NCBI GenBank assembly: GCA_947497315.1
Contig: CANMFX010000001.1
Coordinates: 1,240,001 to 1,304,000, forward strand
Origin: an uncultured Sphingomonadaceae bacterium
GTDB lineage: Bacteria > Pseudomonadota > Alphaproteobacteria > Sphingomonadales > Sphingomonadaceae
Length of the DNA stretch: 64,000 nt
Reading direction: 5' to 3'
Within the stretch, counting starts at the first letter, position 1; each line of letters starts with the position of its first letter. The notes beneath the pieces were generated by a model, which ran no database searches, was not told the origin of the DNA, and saw nothing but the letters and a program-made list of their open reading frames with translations. Below are positions 7,474-16,262 of the stretch, piece by piece. Position numbers and translations under genes: made by a program.

Positions 7474-8561
7474 TGAAATTCTGGAGCAAGGCGGCCTTCG
7501 CGGGCATGGTCATGATCGTAAGCGCCTGCGGGCAGGAACCCGAAGGACAAGGGCCTGAACAGCCGGTTTCATCGACGGCCGAGTTCGAACTGCCGATCCC
7601 GATGACCAACAATGCGGTGGCGCTCGCCGAGGGGCCTGACGGGCCAACGCTCTACAGCTTCAACGGACTGAAGTCGGGCAAAGGCTGGAAAGATACCAGC
7701 AATGCCGCTTTCGCCTGTATCATCAGCATCAAGGACTGTGAGGAAATTGCCTCTGTGCCGGTGAATGAAGGACGCCTGGCCAGCGCCGCGGTCACGGTGG
7801 CGGGCAAAATCTACCTTTTCGGTGGTTATACCGTTGCCGAAAATGGCGATGAAGTATCGACGCCGGAAGTCTTCGCCTTTGACCCCAAAAACAGCGATTA
7901 CAAGCGCCTTGCCGATATGCCGACACCGGTCGATGATATGGTCGCGCTGCCCTATCGCGACCGCTATATTTATCTGGTGTCCGGTTGGCATGATGAGGGC
8001 AATGTGAGCCTGGTCCAGCTCTATGACACACAGGCCGATAGCTGGAGCATGGCGACGGAATTCCCCGGCAAGCCGGTTTTCGGCCATGCGGGCGGTTTGG
8101 CGAATGATAGCATGATTATCACCGATGGTGTGGCCGTTGCCGGGCTAGTCGATGGCAAACGCAAATTTGCCGCGGCTCCGTTTGCGTGGCGCGGCGATAT
8201 TGATCCGGCTGATCCAGAGCAGATTACGTGGCGCGCGGTGGACGCCCATCCCGGCGGCCCGCAATACCGTATGGCAGCCATGGGCGACAATGATCGCGGT
8301 TTGATCCTGTTTGCCGGCGGCGGCGACAATCCCTATAATTATGACGGAATCGGCTATGATGGAGAGCCGGCGAAACCAACGGACCGCATATTTGGCTACG
8401 ATCTGAATACCGATGAGTGGGCAGAGTTGGGCCAGCTGGCCGCGCCCAGCATGGATCATCGCGCTCTCGTAAAGTCGGGAGATGATCACTATATCATGGG
8501 TGGAATGGATGCGGATCAGGCCGTAACAGCGCGGATCATGAAATTCCGCATCGATGATTGA
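7473..8561 (+). CDS. Kelch-repeat lipoprotein
   Basis: A 362-residue exported protein with a lipobox (VSAC) ending a 17-residue hydrophobic signal, so the mature protein starts at about Cys20. The rest contains several kelch/galactose-oxidase-like blades, for example AAVTVAGKIYLFGGY, PYRDRYIYLVSGW and ALVKSGDDHYIMGGM, predicted to make a beta-propeller. ATG 7473 follows the GGGAGCAGAG ribosome-binding site and overlaps the previous stop by one base. The binding partner is unknown; catalytic galactose oxidase residues were not identified. Confidence 0.8.
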   Translation: MKFWSKAAFAGMVMIVSACGQEPEGQGPEQPVSSTAEFELPIPMTNNAVALAEGPDGPTLYSFNGLKSGKGWKDTSNAAFACIISIKDCEEIASVPVNEGRLASAAVTVAGKIYLFGGYTVAENGDEVSTPEVFAFDPKNSDYKRLADMPTPVDDMVALPYRDRYIYLVSGWHDEGNVSLVQLYDTQADSWSMATEFPGKPVFGHAGGLANDSMIITDGVAVAGLVDGKRKFAAAPFAWRGDIDPADPEQITWRAVDAHPGGPQYRMAAMGDNDRGLILFAGGGDNPYNYDGIGYDGEPAKPTDRIFGYDLNTDEWAELGQLAAPSMDHRALVKSGDDHYIMGGMDADQAVTARIMKFRIDD

Positions 8562-8615
8562 TCTTCGCCGCTGCCTCGTGGCATAGCGGTGGTAAGTTAC
8601 TTAAAGGAAAAGACA

Positions 8616-9629
8616 ATGGACGCACGTGGCGGAATTGGGGGCAGCTTGGCCGGAGTGGATGTGATCGAGGAAATTCATCGCCTGCGCAAAGAGCGCAATG
8701 CGATCATCCTGGCCCATTATTACCAGAAACCGGAGATTCAGGACATTGCCGATTTTGTCGGTGATAGCCTGGAGCTGTCCCGCAAGGCGGCGGAAACCGA
8801 TGCGGATGTGATCGCCTTTTGCGGCGTGAAATTCATGGCGGAAACGGCGAAAATCCTGTCGCCTGAAAAGATCGTCGTGCTGCCGGATATGGACGCCGGT
8901 TGCAGCCTCGAAGACAGCTGTCCGCCGGACAAGTTCAAGGCATTTCGCGATGAACATCCCGACCATATCGCGCTGACCTACATCAATTGCTCGGCCGAGG
9001 TGAAGGCGCTGTCCGACATTATCGTGACCAGCTCGTCCGCCGAGCATATTCTCTCGCAAATTCCAAAGGATCAGAAGATCATCTTTGGCCCGGACAAGCA
9101 TCTGGGCGGCTATATTGCCAAGAAAACCGGCCGCGACATGCTGTTGTGGCCCGGCGTTTGTATTGTCCATGAAGCGTTTAGCGAGACGGAGCTGCTCAAG
9201 CTGCAAACGCAGCACCCCGATGCGCCGGTGGCGGCCCATCCCGAATGCCCGGCTTATATCTTGGACCACGCAGACATGGTCGGTTCGACCAGCGCGATCC
9301 TGAAATATGCCAAGGAATTTGAAGGCGATACAATCATCATCGCGACCGAGCCACATATCATCCACCAGATGGAAAAAGCGGTCCCGGAAAAGAATTTCAT
9401 TGGCGCGCCCGGCGCGGACGGCAACTGCAATTGCAATATCTGCCCCTATATGGCGCTCAACACGATGGAAAAGCTCTATGTTGCCTTGCGCGATCTGGAA
9501 CCGCGCATCGAGATGGATGAAGAACTGCGCTTGCAGGCTCGCAAATCGATCGACAAGATGATGGAGATGGCTAGCGCGACAGTAGGACAGGGTGATCTGG
9601 GACCGGCTGATCTCGCGCATGAGGGGTGA
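8616..9629 (+). CDS. nadA: Quinolinate synthase A
   Basis: Condenses iminoaspartate with dihydroxyacetone phosphate to quinolinate, the second step of de novo NAD synthesis. The 337-residue product has the NadA hallmarks AHYYQKPEIQD, DMDAGCSLEDSCP, YINCSAEVKALSD and the C-terminal CNCNICPYM. Cysteines in AGCSL, GVCIVHE and ICPYM are positioned to bind the essential [4Fe-4S] cluster. ATG 8616, five bases after AAAGGAAA, is preferred to an upstream GTG. nadC follows after one intervening gene; nadB is at 25.6-27.2 kb on the other strand. Confidence 0.96.
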   Translation: MDARGGIGGSLAGVDVIEEIHRLRKERNAIILAHYYQKPEIQDIADFVGDSLELSRKAAETDADVIAFCGVKFMAETAKILSPEKIVVLPDMDAGCSLEDSCPPDKFKAFRDEHPDHIALTYINCSAEVKALSDIIVTSSSAEHILSQIPKDQKIIFGPDKHLGGYIAKKTGRDMLLWPGVCIVHEAFSETELLKLQTQHPDAPVAAHPECPAYILDHADMVGSTSAILKYAKEFEGDTIIIATEPHIIHQMEKAVPEKNFIGAPGADGNCNCNICPYMALNTMEKLYVALRDLEPRIEMDEELRLQARKSIDKMMEMASATVGQGDLGPADLAHEG

Positions 9630-9666
9630 CAGTTAAGCGCCAATGACCTGTTCAGGGAGGGACAGC

Positions 9667-10401
9667 ATGGTACTGCGAAAACCAATCAAGGTCATTTTGG
9701 CGTCCCTTGTAGTCGCCAGTCTTTGCGTGCCTTCTGTTACTCTTGCGATGGATGATGGAAACGTCCTGTCCTCTGCGACTTGTGAGGAGGTTTTGAATGC
9801 GCCCGATCAGTCCGAAATCCAGCGAGAGGGGCCGGTCACTATTCCGGGCGAATATCGTGATATTGCCAGCTCCACCAAATCTGCGATGAAAATCAAGACG
9901 TTAAGGGGCGGCATTACCTGCTTCGATGTCAGGGATTGGAATGTTGTCGAACAGTTTTGGATCAGCGGTGACGGACGCTTCTTTGGTTTTCATACATTTG
10001 GTTTGGAAGCAGACGGACACCATGTAATTGATCGAATCGCACCTGACACAATATTGGAAACCGGTCTCAGGCCAGTATTTTCGGATGATGCGACCATGTT
10101 CGCTGCCGCCCAGAGAACCGGAGCTGGTTGGGGAAATTTGGAAGGGCTTGGTGTTTGGCGCGTGGGGCCAGATGGTACGGAATCTGTATATAAGTTTAGC
10201 AACGGACTGCTTGACGGACTGGATTGGCGGATAGACAGCTGGATCGGGAATGATGAAGTGCGCTTATCAACCGTTCATGAGTTTGCATTGGGCGAGGACG
10301 GCGACTCTTTTGAAGAGATTCTGGCAAAATCCAAACGTTATAACTACCGGTTGATCAAACGCGGAACCAATTGGGAATTGGAAGATATTGATGAGCCATA
10401 G
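9667..10401 (+). CDS. Secreted hypothetical protein
   Basis: A 244-residue protein with a clear signal peptide (basic LRKPIK start, hydrophobic core, cleavage after about TLA at 30). The start ATG 9667 has a GGGAGGGA ribosome-binding site. The mature part is rich in acidic and aromatic residues and reads like a beta-rich periplasmic domain; no family or catalytic motif was recognised. It sits between nadA and nadC, three bases before the nadC start, and so may be co-transcribed with them, but nothing ties it to NAD synthesis. Confidence 0.7.
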   Translation: MVLRKPIKVILASLVVASLCVPSVTLAMDDGNVLSSATCEEVLNAPDQSEIQREGPVTIPGEYRDIASSTKSAMKIKTLRGGITCFDVRDWNVVEQFWISGDGRFFGFHTFGLEADGHHVIDRIAPDTILETGLRPVFSDDATMFAAAQRTGAGWGNLEGLGVWRVGPDGTESVYKFSNGLLDGLDWRIDSWIGNDEVRLSTVHEFALGEDGDSFEEILAKSKRYNYRLIKRGTNWELEDIDEP

Positions 10402-10404
10402 TTT

Positions 10405-11253
10405 ATGACCTTCACCCTGGATCGTTTCGATCTCGACGCCTTTGTCGCATCCACGCTTGCTGAAGACCTCGGCCCCACGGGCCGCGATGTCACGTCCGAA
10501 GCCGTGATCCCGGAGGATGCCATCTTTACCGGCGTGATGGATAGCCGCCACGACGCGGTTATCGTGGGCTTACCGATTGCCGAGGCGTTTTTCCGGTCGC
10601 TTGATCCTGATGTCGAAATCGAAATCCTCGCAGCTGAAGGTGAAGCAGTTGAGGCAGGCACCGATATCATGCGCCTGAAGGGCAAGGGCCGCGCGATGCT
10701 AACGGCGGAGCGCAGCGCGCTCAACACGGTGCAGCATCTCACTGGCATAGCCAGCATGACCAACGAATATGTGCGCAAGATTGTCGGCACGGGCTGTACC
10801 TTGCTTGATACGCGCAAGACGATCCCGGGCCTGCGCGTGCTGGAAAAATATGCCACCCGCATGGGCGGGGCTGAAAACCATCGCATGGGTCTATGGGACG
10901 CAGCGATGATCAAGGATAATCATGTCGCGGTTGCTGGCAATATCAGCGAAGCGGTGAAACGCGCTGTTGATGCCGGGATTGAGAGGATTATCGTCGAGGT
11001 GGACCGGGTCGATCAGATCGAACCGGCGCTGGCCGCTGGCGCGACCCATTTACTGCTCGATAATATGGAGCCGGCCACCTTGCGCGGGGCGGTGACCCTG
11101 ATCGGCGGCCGCGTGGTGACGGAAGCATCCGGCGGCGTAACGCTGGAAACGATCTTCGACAAGGCGGACACGGGTGTGGACTTTATATCAGTCGGCCGCC
11201 TCACGCAGTCGGCACCGGCAGCTGACATCGGGCTGGACTTTGCACAAGTGTAA
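10405..11253 (+). CDS. nadC: Nicotinate-nucleotide pyrophosphorylase (carboxylating)
   Basis: Quinolinate phosphoribosyltransferase, which turns quinolinate and PRPP into nicotinate mononucleotide, the third step of de novo NAD synthesis. The 282 residues match the family. Diagnostic segments are AEDLGPTGRDVTS at the N-terminus, ERSALNTVQHLTGIA, the PRPP/quinolinate-binding LLDTRKTIPGLR, GGAENHRMGL and IKDNHV, and near the end ITEASGG-like VVTEASGGV. It starts three bases after the secreted hypothetical gene. Confidence 0.96.
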   Translation: MTFTLDRFDLDAFVASTLAEDLGPTGRDVTSEAVIPEDAIFTGVMDSRHDAVIVGLPIAEAFFRSLDPDVEIEILAAEGEAVEAGTDIMRLKGKGRAMLTAERSALNTVQHLTGIASMTNEYVRKIVGTGCTLLDTRKTIPGLRVLEKYATRMGGAENHRMGLWDAAMIKDNHVAVAGNISEAVKRAVDAGIERIIVEVDRVDQIEPALAAGATHLLLDNMEPATLRGAVTLIGGRVVTEASGGVTLETIFDKADTGVDFISVGRLTQSAPAADIGLDFAQV

Positions 11254-11289
11254 GCTAGGTTCAGGGCTTCTTTGGCAAGGGAGACCATC

Positions 11290-11715
11290 ATGCGGCCAAC
11301 ATCGATCATACGGTTTGAACAACTATTCCTGACATCTTTGGCGATCGGGCTGATTAACGTTTTTCTAACCTGGGACACGACGATGGCCACTATTCAGGCG
11401 GACCCGAATTCTGCCGCTTTGGGACCTAATTTTGCTTATATCACAACCGCTTTTGGTTTCGGAATCAACATATTGCTCTGGTATCTGGTGGCCCGCAAAG
11501 CCGTTGGTTTTGTGAAATGGATATTGCTGGTGCTGATGGTTATCGGGCTTTTGGCACTACCCTCTTCGTTCGCGATATTGCCAACACTCAACCTGGCCAT
11601 CGCTCTCGTTTTGACCATCATGCAAGCCATAGCGGTCTACATGCTGTTCCGACCCGATGCGAAAAGATGGTTTGCCGGGGAAAAGACGGTGGATCTGGAA
11701 AAAACCTTTGAGTGA
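11290..11715 (+). CDS. Small four-helix membrane protein, unknown
   Basis: A 141-residue protein with four predicted transmembrane helices (about 12-32, 48-68, 75-95, 100-122 from the start). The ATG at 11290 lies behind AAGGGAGACC. It is intergenic between nadC and an RNase T2 gene on the same strand. Family not recognised, and no catalytic or ligand-binding motif was seen; an inner-membrane location is the only inference. Confidence 0.65.
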   Translation: MRPTSIIRFEQLFLTSLAIGLINVFLTWDTTMATIQADPNSAALGPNFAYITTAFGFGINILLWYLVARKAVGFVKWILLVLMVIGLLALPSSFAILPTLNLAIALVLTIMQAIAVYMLFRPDAKRWFAGEKTVDLEKTFE

Positions 11716-11745
11716 GGCGCCTTACCGTCTGCCGGGCCTGTTCAG

Positions 11746-12450
11746 ATGAAAGCCATATTTGCTCTCATTTTGCTTGTGTCGCCGACCTTGGTCCACGCCC
11801 AATCCTACCAATGCCGTGCTCCGTCGCTGGCTGACCCGGCGGCACCGGCACGCAAGCCCGCCGCTGAACCGCGGCGGATTACACCGATATCCGGCTATAC
11901 GCTGGCGATGAGCTGGTCACCCGAATTTTGCCGTCTGCGCAAGGATGATCGTCGTCACAAAGCCCAATGCAGCGGGGATGACGGCAGTTTCGGCTTCATC
12001 CTGCATGGCCTGTGGCCGGATGCGCAGGGGGCCAGCTATCCACAATGGTGCCGGGCGACCAAGGCGTTGCCGCAGGCAATTGTGAAACGCAATTTCTGCA
12101 TGATACCTGCGCCGCGTCTCATGGCGCGGCAATGGAGCAAGCACGGCACCTGTATGGCAAAGCGGCCGGAAACCTATTTCCGGATATCGCGGATCATGTT
12201 TCGCGCGGTGGAGTTTCCCAATATGGACCGGCTGTCGCGCAAACCACTGACCGCAGGCGCGCTGCGCAATGTTTTTGCAGCCGCTAATGATGGGCTGGGT
12301 TCGGATATGATACGGCTCAAGATCAACCGGCGCGGCTGGCTGGAGGAAGTGCGATTATGTCTGGGTAAAAGCTTTCGGCCCCGGCGCTGCCCACGGAATA
12401 TGAGTGCAGTTGGTGATGACAGGCCGGTCAAGATATGGCGCGGCGCATAG
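11746..12450 (+). CDS. Secreted ribonuclease T2 family protein
   Basis: A 234-residue RNase T2 with a signal peptide (cleavage near VHA-QS, 18-19). Both catalytic segments are present: CAS1 as ILHGLWP with His87 and CAS2 as WSKHGTC with His133. Cysteines suited to disulfides surround them, as expected for periplasmic RNase I-type enzymes that degrade RNA to 2',3'-cyclic and 3'-nucleotides. Basic residues are frequent. The gene stands alone after a 30-base gap. Confidence 0.92.
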   Translation: MKAIFALILLVSPTLVHAQSYQCRAPSLADPAAPARKPAAEPRRITPISGYTLAMSWSPEFCRLRKDDRRHKAQCSGDDGSFGFILHGLWPDAQGASYPQWCRATKALPQAIVKRNFCMIPAPRLMARQWSKHGTCMAKRPETYFRISRIMFRAVEFPNMDRLSRKPLTAGALRNVFAAANDGLGSDMIRLKINRRGWLEEVRLCLGKSFRPRRCPRNMSAVGDDRPVKIWRGA

Positions 12451-12465
12451 CAGGTCGGGGGATAT

Positions 12466-12496
12466 GCGGCTTTCCTACAAAGCACGCGTTGTGATA
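12466..12496 (-). repeat. 31-bp dispersed repeat, copy A
   Basis: Read on the minus strand, this segment (TATCACAACGCGT, then GCTTTGTAGGAAAGC and a short end) matches 51199-51229 at 29 of 31 positions. It lies in the convergent gap after the RNase T2 gene. The two copies are 39 kb apart and neither overlaps a gene. The role is unknown. Confidence 0.65.
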
Positions 12497-12620
12497 GCTT
12501 TATAACTGGCTCTTTCTCAGTTTTGCATATGGATGGCAGAAGCTTGCCGCGTGCGCGGGGCGTGAGAATTGTGTGAACTTTGCAGTTAAATTATCTCGCA
12601 AAAACAGCTCAAAGGACACT

Positions 12621-12639
12621 GTGCACATTGTAAACTTCG
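12621..12639 (+). repeat. 19-bp dispersed motif, copy 1
   Basis: GTGCACATTGTAAACTTCG is one mismatch from the consensus GTGCACTTTGTAAACTTCG, also found at 38636-38654 and, inverted, at 53122-53140. All three are intergenic. Just downstream TGCAAATTTC occurs twice 14 bases apart (12643 and 12657). The 220-base gap 12451-12670 otherwise shows nothing recognisable. Confidence 0.6.
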
Positions 12640-12670
12640 CCCTGCAAATTTCGCAGTGCAAATTTCTCGC

Positions 12671-13093
12671 TCAACCCTCCAGAGTGCGCGTGCCCGGATG
12701 ATGTTTGTCGAGATGTTTGCGGATTATCCGCAAATTGCGGGTGTTGGAGCGCCAGAGAAAGTCGAAAACGTCGCCTGCCAACGGAATGGCACCCAAAGCA
12801 GTATCAATCCCAACATTGGTAGCCATGCGGGTCAACTGCCATTTGGACATGCCCAGATTGCGGGCTTCCCAGACGATATAAGCGCCCATCACGGCGGTGA
12901 CGATATCGCCGACCACCGGGATCAGACCGACTAGCGAATCAAGGCCGATAGGCTTGTTTATGCCGGGAACGATAAAAGCCCGCTCGAGCACCTTTTCCAT
13001 GGCTTCGACGCGGTTACGAACGGCCTGCGGGTCGCGGCTGACGTCCGGCAATTGTTCGGCCAAGCGTTTCAACTGTTCTTCCGAAATCGCCAT
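12671..13093 (-). CDS. DUF4112 family protein
   Basis: A 140-residue protein of the DUF4112 family, unknown in function. The signature GLDSLVGLIPVVGDIVTAVMGAYI (about residues 42-65) and IDTALGAIPLAGDVFDFLWRSNTRNLRII are present and form two hydrophobic hairpins likely to lie in the membrane. The start at 13093 has GGGAGGG just upstream. An earlier in-frame ATG at 13123, two bases after the stop of the upstream gene, would allow coupled re-initiation, so the start is uncertain. Confidence 0.8.
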   Translation of the reverse strand: MAISEEQLKRLAEQLPDVSRDPQAVRNRVEAMEKVLERAFIVPGINKPIGLDSLVGLIPVVGDIVTAVMGAYIVWEARNLGMSKWQLTRMATNVGIDTALGAIPLAGDVFDFLWRSNTRNLRIIRKHLDKHHPGTRTLEG

Positions 13094-13125
13094 GCGCCCT
13101 CCCGCTATCTTACTGGTATTCATAA

Positions 13126-14643
13126 TTAAGATATAGGAATACCAACCAGCGGATTCAATGGATGCCAGCCACGGGGGTTTACCGCAAAGCCGCGCTGACC
13201 GGGCCGACTGATCGACCAGCGAACCGGTACGGCCAGCGGAATGAAGTTGTAATGCTGGACGAGAAGGACTTCGGCTTCGGCGTAGAGCCTGGCCTTGATC
13301 TCCAGATTGGTTGCGGCATTGGCCTCGGCAATTTTCGCATCGGCGTCATTCAGGCAAACCGGCGTTTCGGCGCATGTCAGGCGGGATAGAAACCATTGCG
13401 CACTGTCATAGGGGGCAATTTCATCGATCAGGCTGACATCAGCGTCTTCGCCCAAAGATACCTTGCGGGCGTCCAGTCCGACGCGCCGCAAATCTGACTT
13501 AATGCGCAGGAACAATATGTCCGCGCCCGCGGCATCGGGGATGGCGATGGCCAAGGGAAGAACAGGCCCTTCCAGCGCCTCCCATCGCTGCACATGCTCG
13601 CGCACGAATGCCTGCCGGTCTTGTATGGTCATATCCGCCCATTCCGGCCGTGCGTTGATACCGGTGGCATTTAATGCGTCCGGAATGATCTTTTGACGGC
13701 TTTGCCAGGCTGTCACCTTGGGGAAAGACGTCAGCAGAGCGGGGCGATCAATGGCCATGGACAGTACTTCCCGGTTGTCTGGCAACGACCAGAATCCGTT
13801 CATCCTCAGAAATTTGAGGCCGAACAGGCCAGCAACGGGATTAAGCCGCATGTCATTGCTGCTCACACCCGCTTCATCCACCAGCGGTAGATGATGAAAC
13901 TGCCCGTTCAGGACCAGATCCGTGTAGCCTGCAGTATAGCGGGCGAGGGCTTTTGCGGCACTTTCGCTGCGGAGCGTGACCCGCCGCGGGTCGTCAGAAG
14001 ATTCGTTTTCCTGCGCTTCCTCGTTTCCCTCCTCACCGTCTCCATCTAATGCTATCTGGTTGAATATGCCCAATGTGTAGGCTCGATTACTGTCCAGCTG
14101 GCTCATCGGTCCGGCACCATGGCCCGAGCGAAACAGACCCATTTCCGGTTGCGCCATAAGCTGCAGAAAATTCGGGCTGGGAGAATTGAGCCGGATCTCT
14201 ATAACGCGGCCGGTCATAGAAATAATCTCGTCAATGACCTTGAGGTCTTCGCCCAATCTACTGGGTTCGAGTTCGGTGACGCGTTCCTGCAGCAGCGTCG
14301 CTATCCGTTCGGAGGTAACCTGACGACCATCGTCCCATTTCGCTTCGTTGAGGCGGAAAATATAACTGAGGCCATCATCTGTAACGATCCAGCGGGCAGC
14401 GAGAGCCGGCACAACCCGGCCCTGTTCATCAAACGTAACCAACCCTCTTGCGATCGCTGCACGCGCCGTCGCAGATGCATAGTTCAGCCTGATCCCGACA
14501 GGTTTAATGACAGGCTCGCCATCCTCGATCACCGTAACCCGCGCGCGGTCTTCATCTCCCGCAACGCTGCAGGATGCAAGAGCGAGCGGTCCCGCGAAGA
14601 GAGCGACAAAGACTTTGAACCAAGAGTACCGATTATGACTCAT
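13126..14643 (-). CDS. Peptide ABC transporter substrate-binding lipoprotein
   Basis: A 505-residue member of solute-binding family 5 (OppA/DppA type). The signal peptide ends in a lipobox (LASC), so the protein is probably anchored at the periplasmic face of the membrane. The sequence is more diverged than its neighbour and carries an acidic insert (GDGEEGNEEAQENESSDD) near residue 200. It begins four bases inside the end of the upstream paralogue. No permease or ATPase genes are near, so partner and ligand are unknown. Confidence 0.82.
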   Translation of the reverse strand: MSHNRYSWFKVFVALFAGPLALASCSVAGDEDRARVTVIEDGEPVIKPVGIRLNYASATARAAIARGLVTFDEQGRVVPALAARWIVTDDGLSYIFRLNEAKWDDGRQVTSERIATLLQERVTELEPSRLGEDLKVIDEIISMTGRVIEIRLNSPSPNFLQLMAQPEMGLFRSGHGAGPMSQLDSNRAYTLGIFNQIALDGDGEEGNEEAQENESSDDPRRVTLRSESAAKALARYTAGYTDLVLNGQFHHLPLVDEAGVSSNDMRLNPVAGLFGLKFLRMNGFWSLPDNREVLSMAIDRPALLTSFPKVTAWQSRQKIIPDALNATGINARPEWADMTIQDRQAFVREHVQRWEALEGPVLPLAIAIPDAAGADILFLRIKSDLRRVGLDARKVSLGEDADVSLIDEIAPYDSAQWFLSRLTCAETPVCLNDADAKIAEANAATNLEIKARLYAEAEVLLVQHYNFIPLAVPVRWSISRPGQRGFAVNPRGWHPLNPLVGIPIS

Positions 14644-16184
14644 TTTTTGCTTATACGCAGAGTCCGGCTGGGATGCACATTGGAAATATTATCCTGCCAT
14701 CCCTCAATCCGTTCGCTGACCAGAGAGCGGGTTACGTAAAAATAGAGCGGCAATATCGGCATATCACCGATCAATATCTCATCGGCTCGGCGCATAAGTG
14801 CATTTCTCTCGTCCGGATTGGCCGTTCTGATCGCTTGCGCTACAATCGCATCATAAGCCGGGTTATCATATCCCGAATAGTTACCGGTACCGTTGGCGGC
14901 TTGATGTACTGTCAGGAAATTTTCGGCAATTGGCAAATCAGCTATCCAGCCAGATCGTGCCAGCGTATAATCGTGGCTTCTGAGCGCAGCAAAATGGAGT
15001 GCTGCTTCGCTGTTGAAGAGGCTGGCTTGCACATTCAGGGGTTTCCACATCGCGGCCATCGCCACGGAAACACGGCGATGTTCGGCGGAACTGTTGAACC
15101 GGATTTCAAATTTCAACGGATTGGTCGAATTGTAGCCGGCTGCCTCCAATAGTGTTCGCGCAGTGGCAAGGCGTCTTTCGCGAGGCCAATCGGCCCACAC
15201 GGGCTTTGCACTGACGCCTCCGGTCAGATCAGCTGGCAACAGATTCCACGCCGGTAGATTGCCAATGCCGATCACTTTGTCGGCGATCCATGCTCTTTCC
15301 ACGGCCATCGACAGGGCAGTTCGAACACGGCTGTCATCAAAGGGTGCCTTGCGGGTGTTGAATGCAAAATAGTAGCTGCCGAGATAGGGTATGCTGCGTG
15401 CCAGACCGGGGTGGTTTTCGTTCAGCCAATGATGTCGGCTCGCCGGATAATCGGCAGCGATATCGGCGCCGCCGGCCAGGATGAGCCGCATAGCGGACAG
15501 GCTGTCATCCATCGGTTTCCATATGATGTTTGCCGTGGGTGCCGGCTCGTCATGCCATTCAGGATTGCGTATCATGCGCGCATGATCGTTCAATTTCCAG
15601 GTTGCGAGCTGATAGGGACCGCTGGTGACCATGGGGCGCTCGCTGGTCCACTTGTCACCTTTCTGTTCGACCAGGTGCAGTGGCAAGGCCGCTATCGCCG
15701 GATGAGCCAACAGAACCGGCAGAGAAGGGGCGGGTGCGCGCAGTGTCACTATAACCGTGGAATCGCCATCCGCTACCAATGCTGTGATATTGTCAAACAG
15801 CGCCTTGGTGGGCGAGGCAGTCTCGGGGGCCTGAAGTCGATCCCATATCCGGGGGAAAATGGCCGCATTAAAGCCAGTACCATCGGAAAATCGCAGGCCA
15901 CCGCGTAGCTGGAAGCTCCATTGCAATCCGTCCTCTGAAACATTCCAGCTTTCGGCCAGTCCCGGTTCTGCATCACCGGCGGCGTTCAGTCGTGTCAGCC
16001 CTTCGAACTGATCGGATGCTACACGAAGCGATGACAGGTCAGAGATTTTCTGTGGATCGAGACCTTTTATCTCTGAATCGGACAGCCGGACAATCTGATC
16101 TGATCCAGGCATAGTATCGGCATTGTCCCGGCTACCGCATCCGGCAAGCAAAAGGATAAACCCTAAAAAAGCGAGTAAGCGCAT
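14640..16184 (-). CDS. Peptide ABC transporter substrate-binding lipoprotein
   Basis: A 514-residue family 5 solute-binding protein for peptides or similar solutes. The signal peptide ends in LAGC, a good lipobox. The family pattern is clear: an N-terminal RLSDSEIKGLDPQ segment, the FQLRGGLRFSDGTGFNA signature at about 80-100, and a C-terminal half with RVRTALSMAVERAWI. It overlaps a second binding protein by four bases; the pair is the whole transcription unit, with only DUF4112 following. Confidence 0.88.
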   Translation of the reverse strand: MRLLAFLGFILLLAGCGSRDNADTMPGSDQIVRLSDSEIKGLDPQKISDLSSLRVASDQFEGLTRLNAAGDAEPGLAESWNVSEDGLQWSFQLRGGLRFSDGTGFNAAIFPRIWDRLQAPETASPTKALFDNITALVADGDSTVIVTLRAPAPSLPVLLAHPAIAALPLHLVEQKGDKWTSERPMVTSGPYQLATWKLNDHARMIRNPEWHDEPAPTANIIWKPMDDSLSAMRLILAGGADIAADYPASRHHWLNENHPGLARSIPYLGSYYFAFNTRKAPFDDSRVRTALSMAVERAWIADKVIGIGNLPAWNLLPADLTGGVSAKPVWADWPRERRLATARTLLEAAGYNSTNPLKFEIRFNSSAEHRRVSVAMAAMWKPLNVQASLFNSEAALHFAALRSHDYTLARSGWIADLPIAENFLTVHQAANGTGNYSGYDNPAYDAIVAQAIRTANPDERNALMRRADEILIGDMPILPLYFYVTRSLVSERIEGWQDNISNVHPSRTLRISKK

Positions 16185-16262
16185 CCCATTACCAGTAAAT
16201 GTTTTTACTGGATCGACAAATAGTAACTCTTATGGTCACGCTAGTTTTTTGGAGATTCTCAG

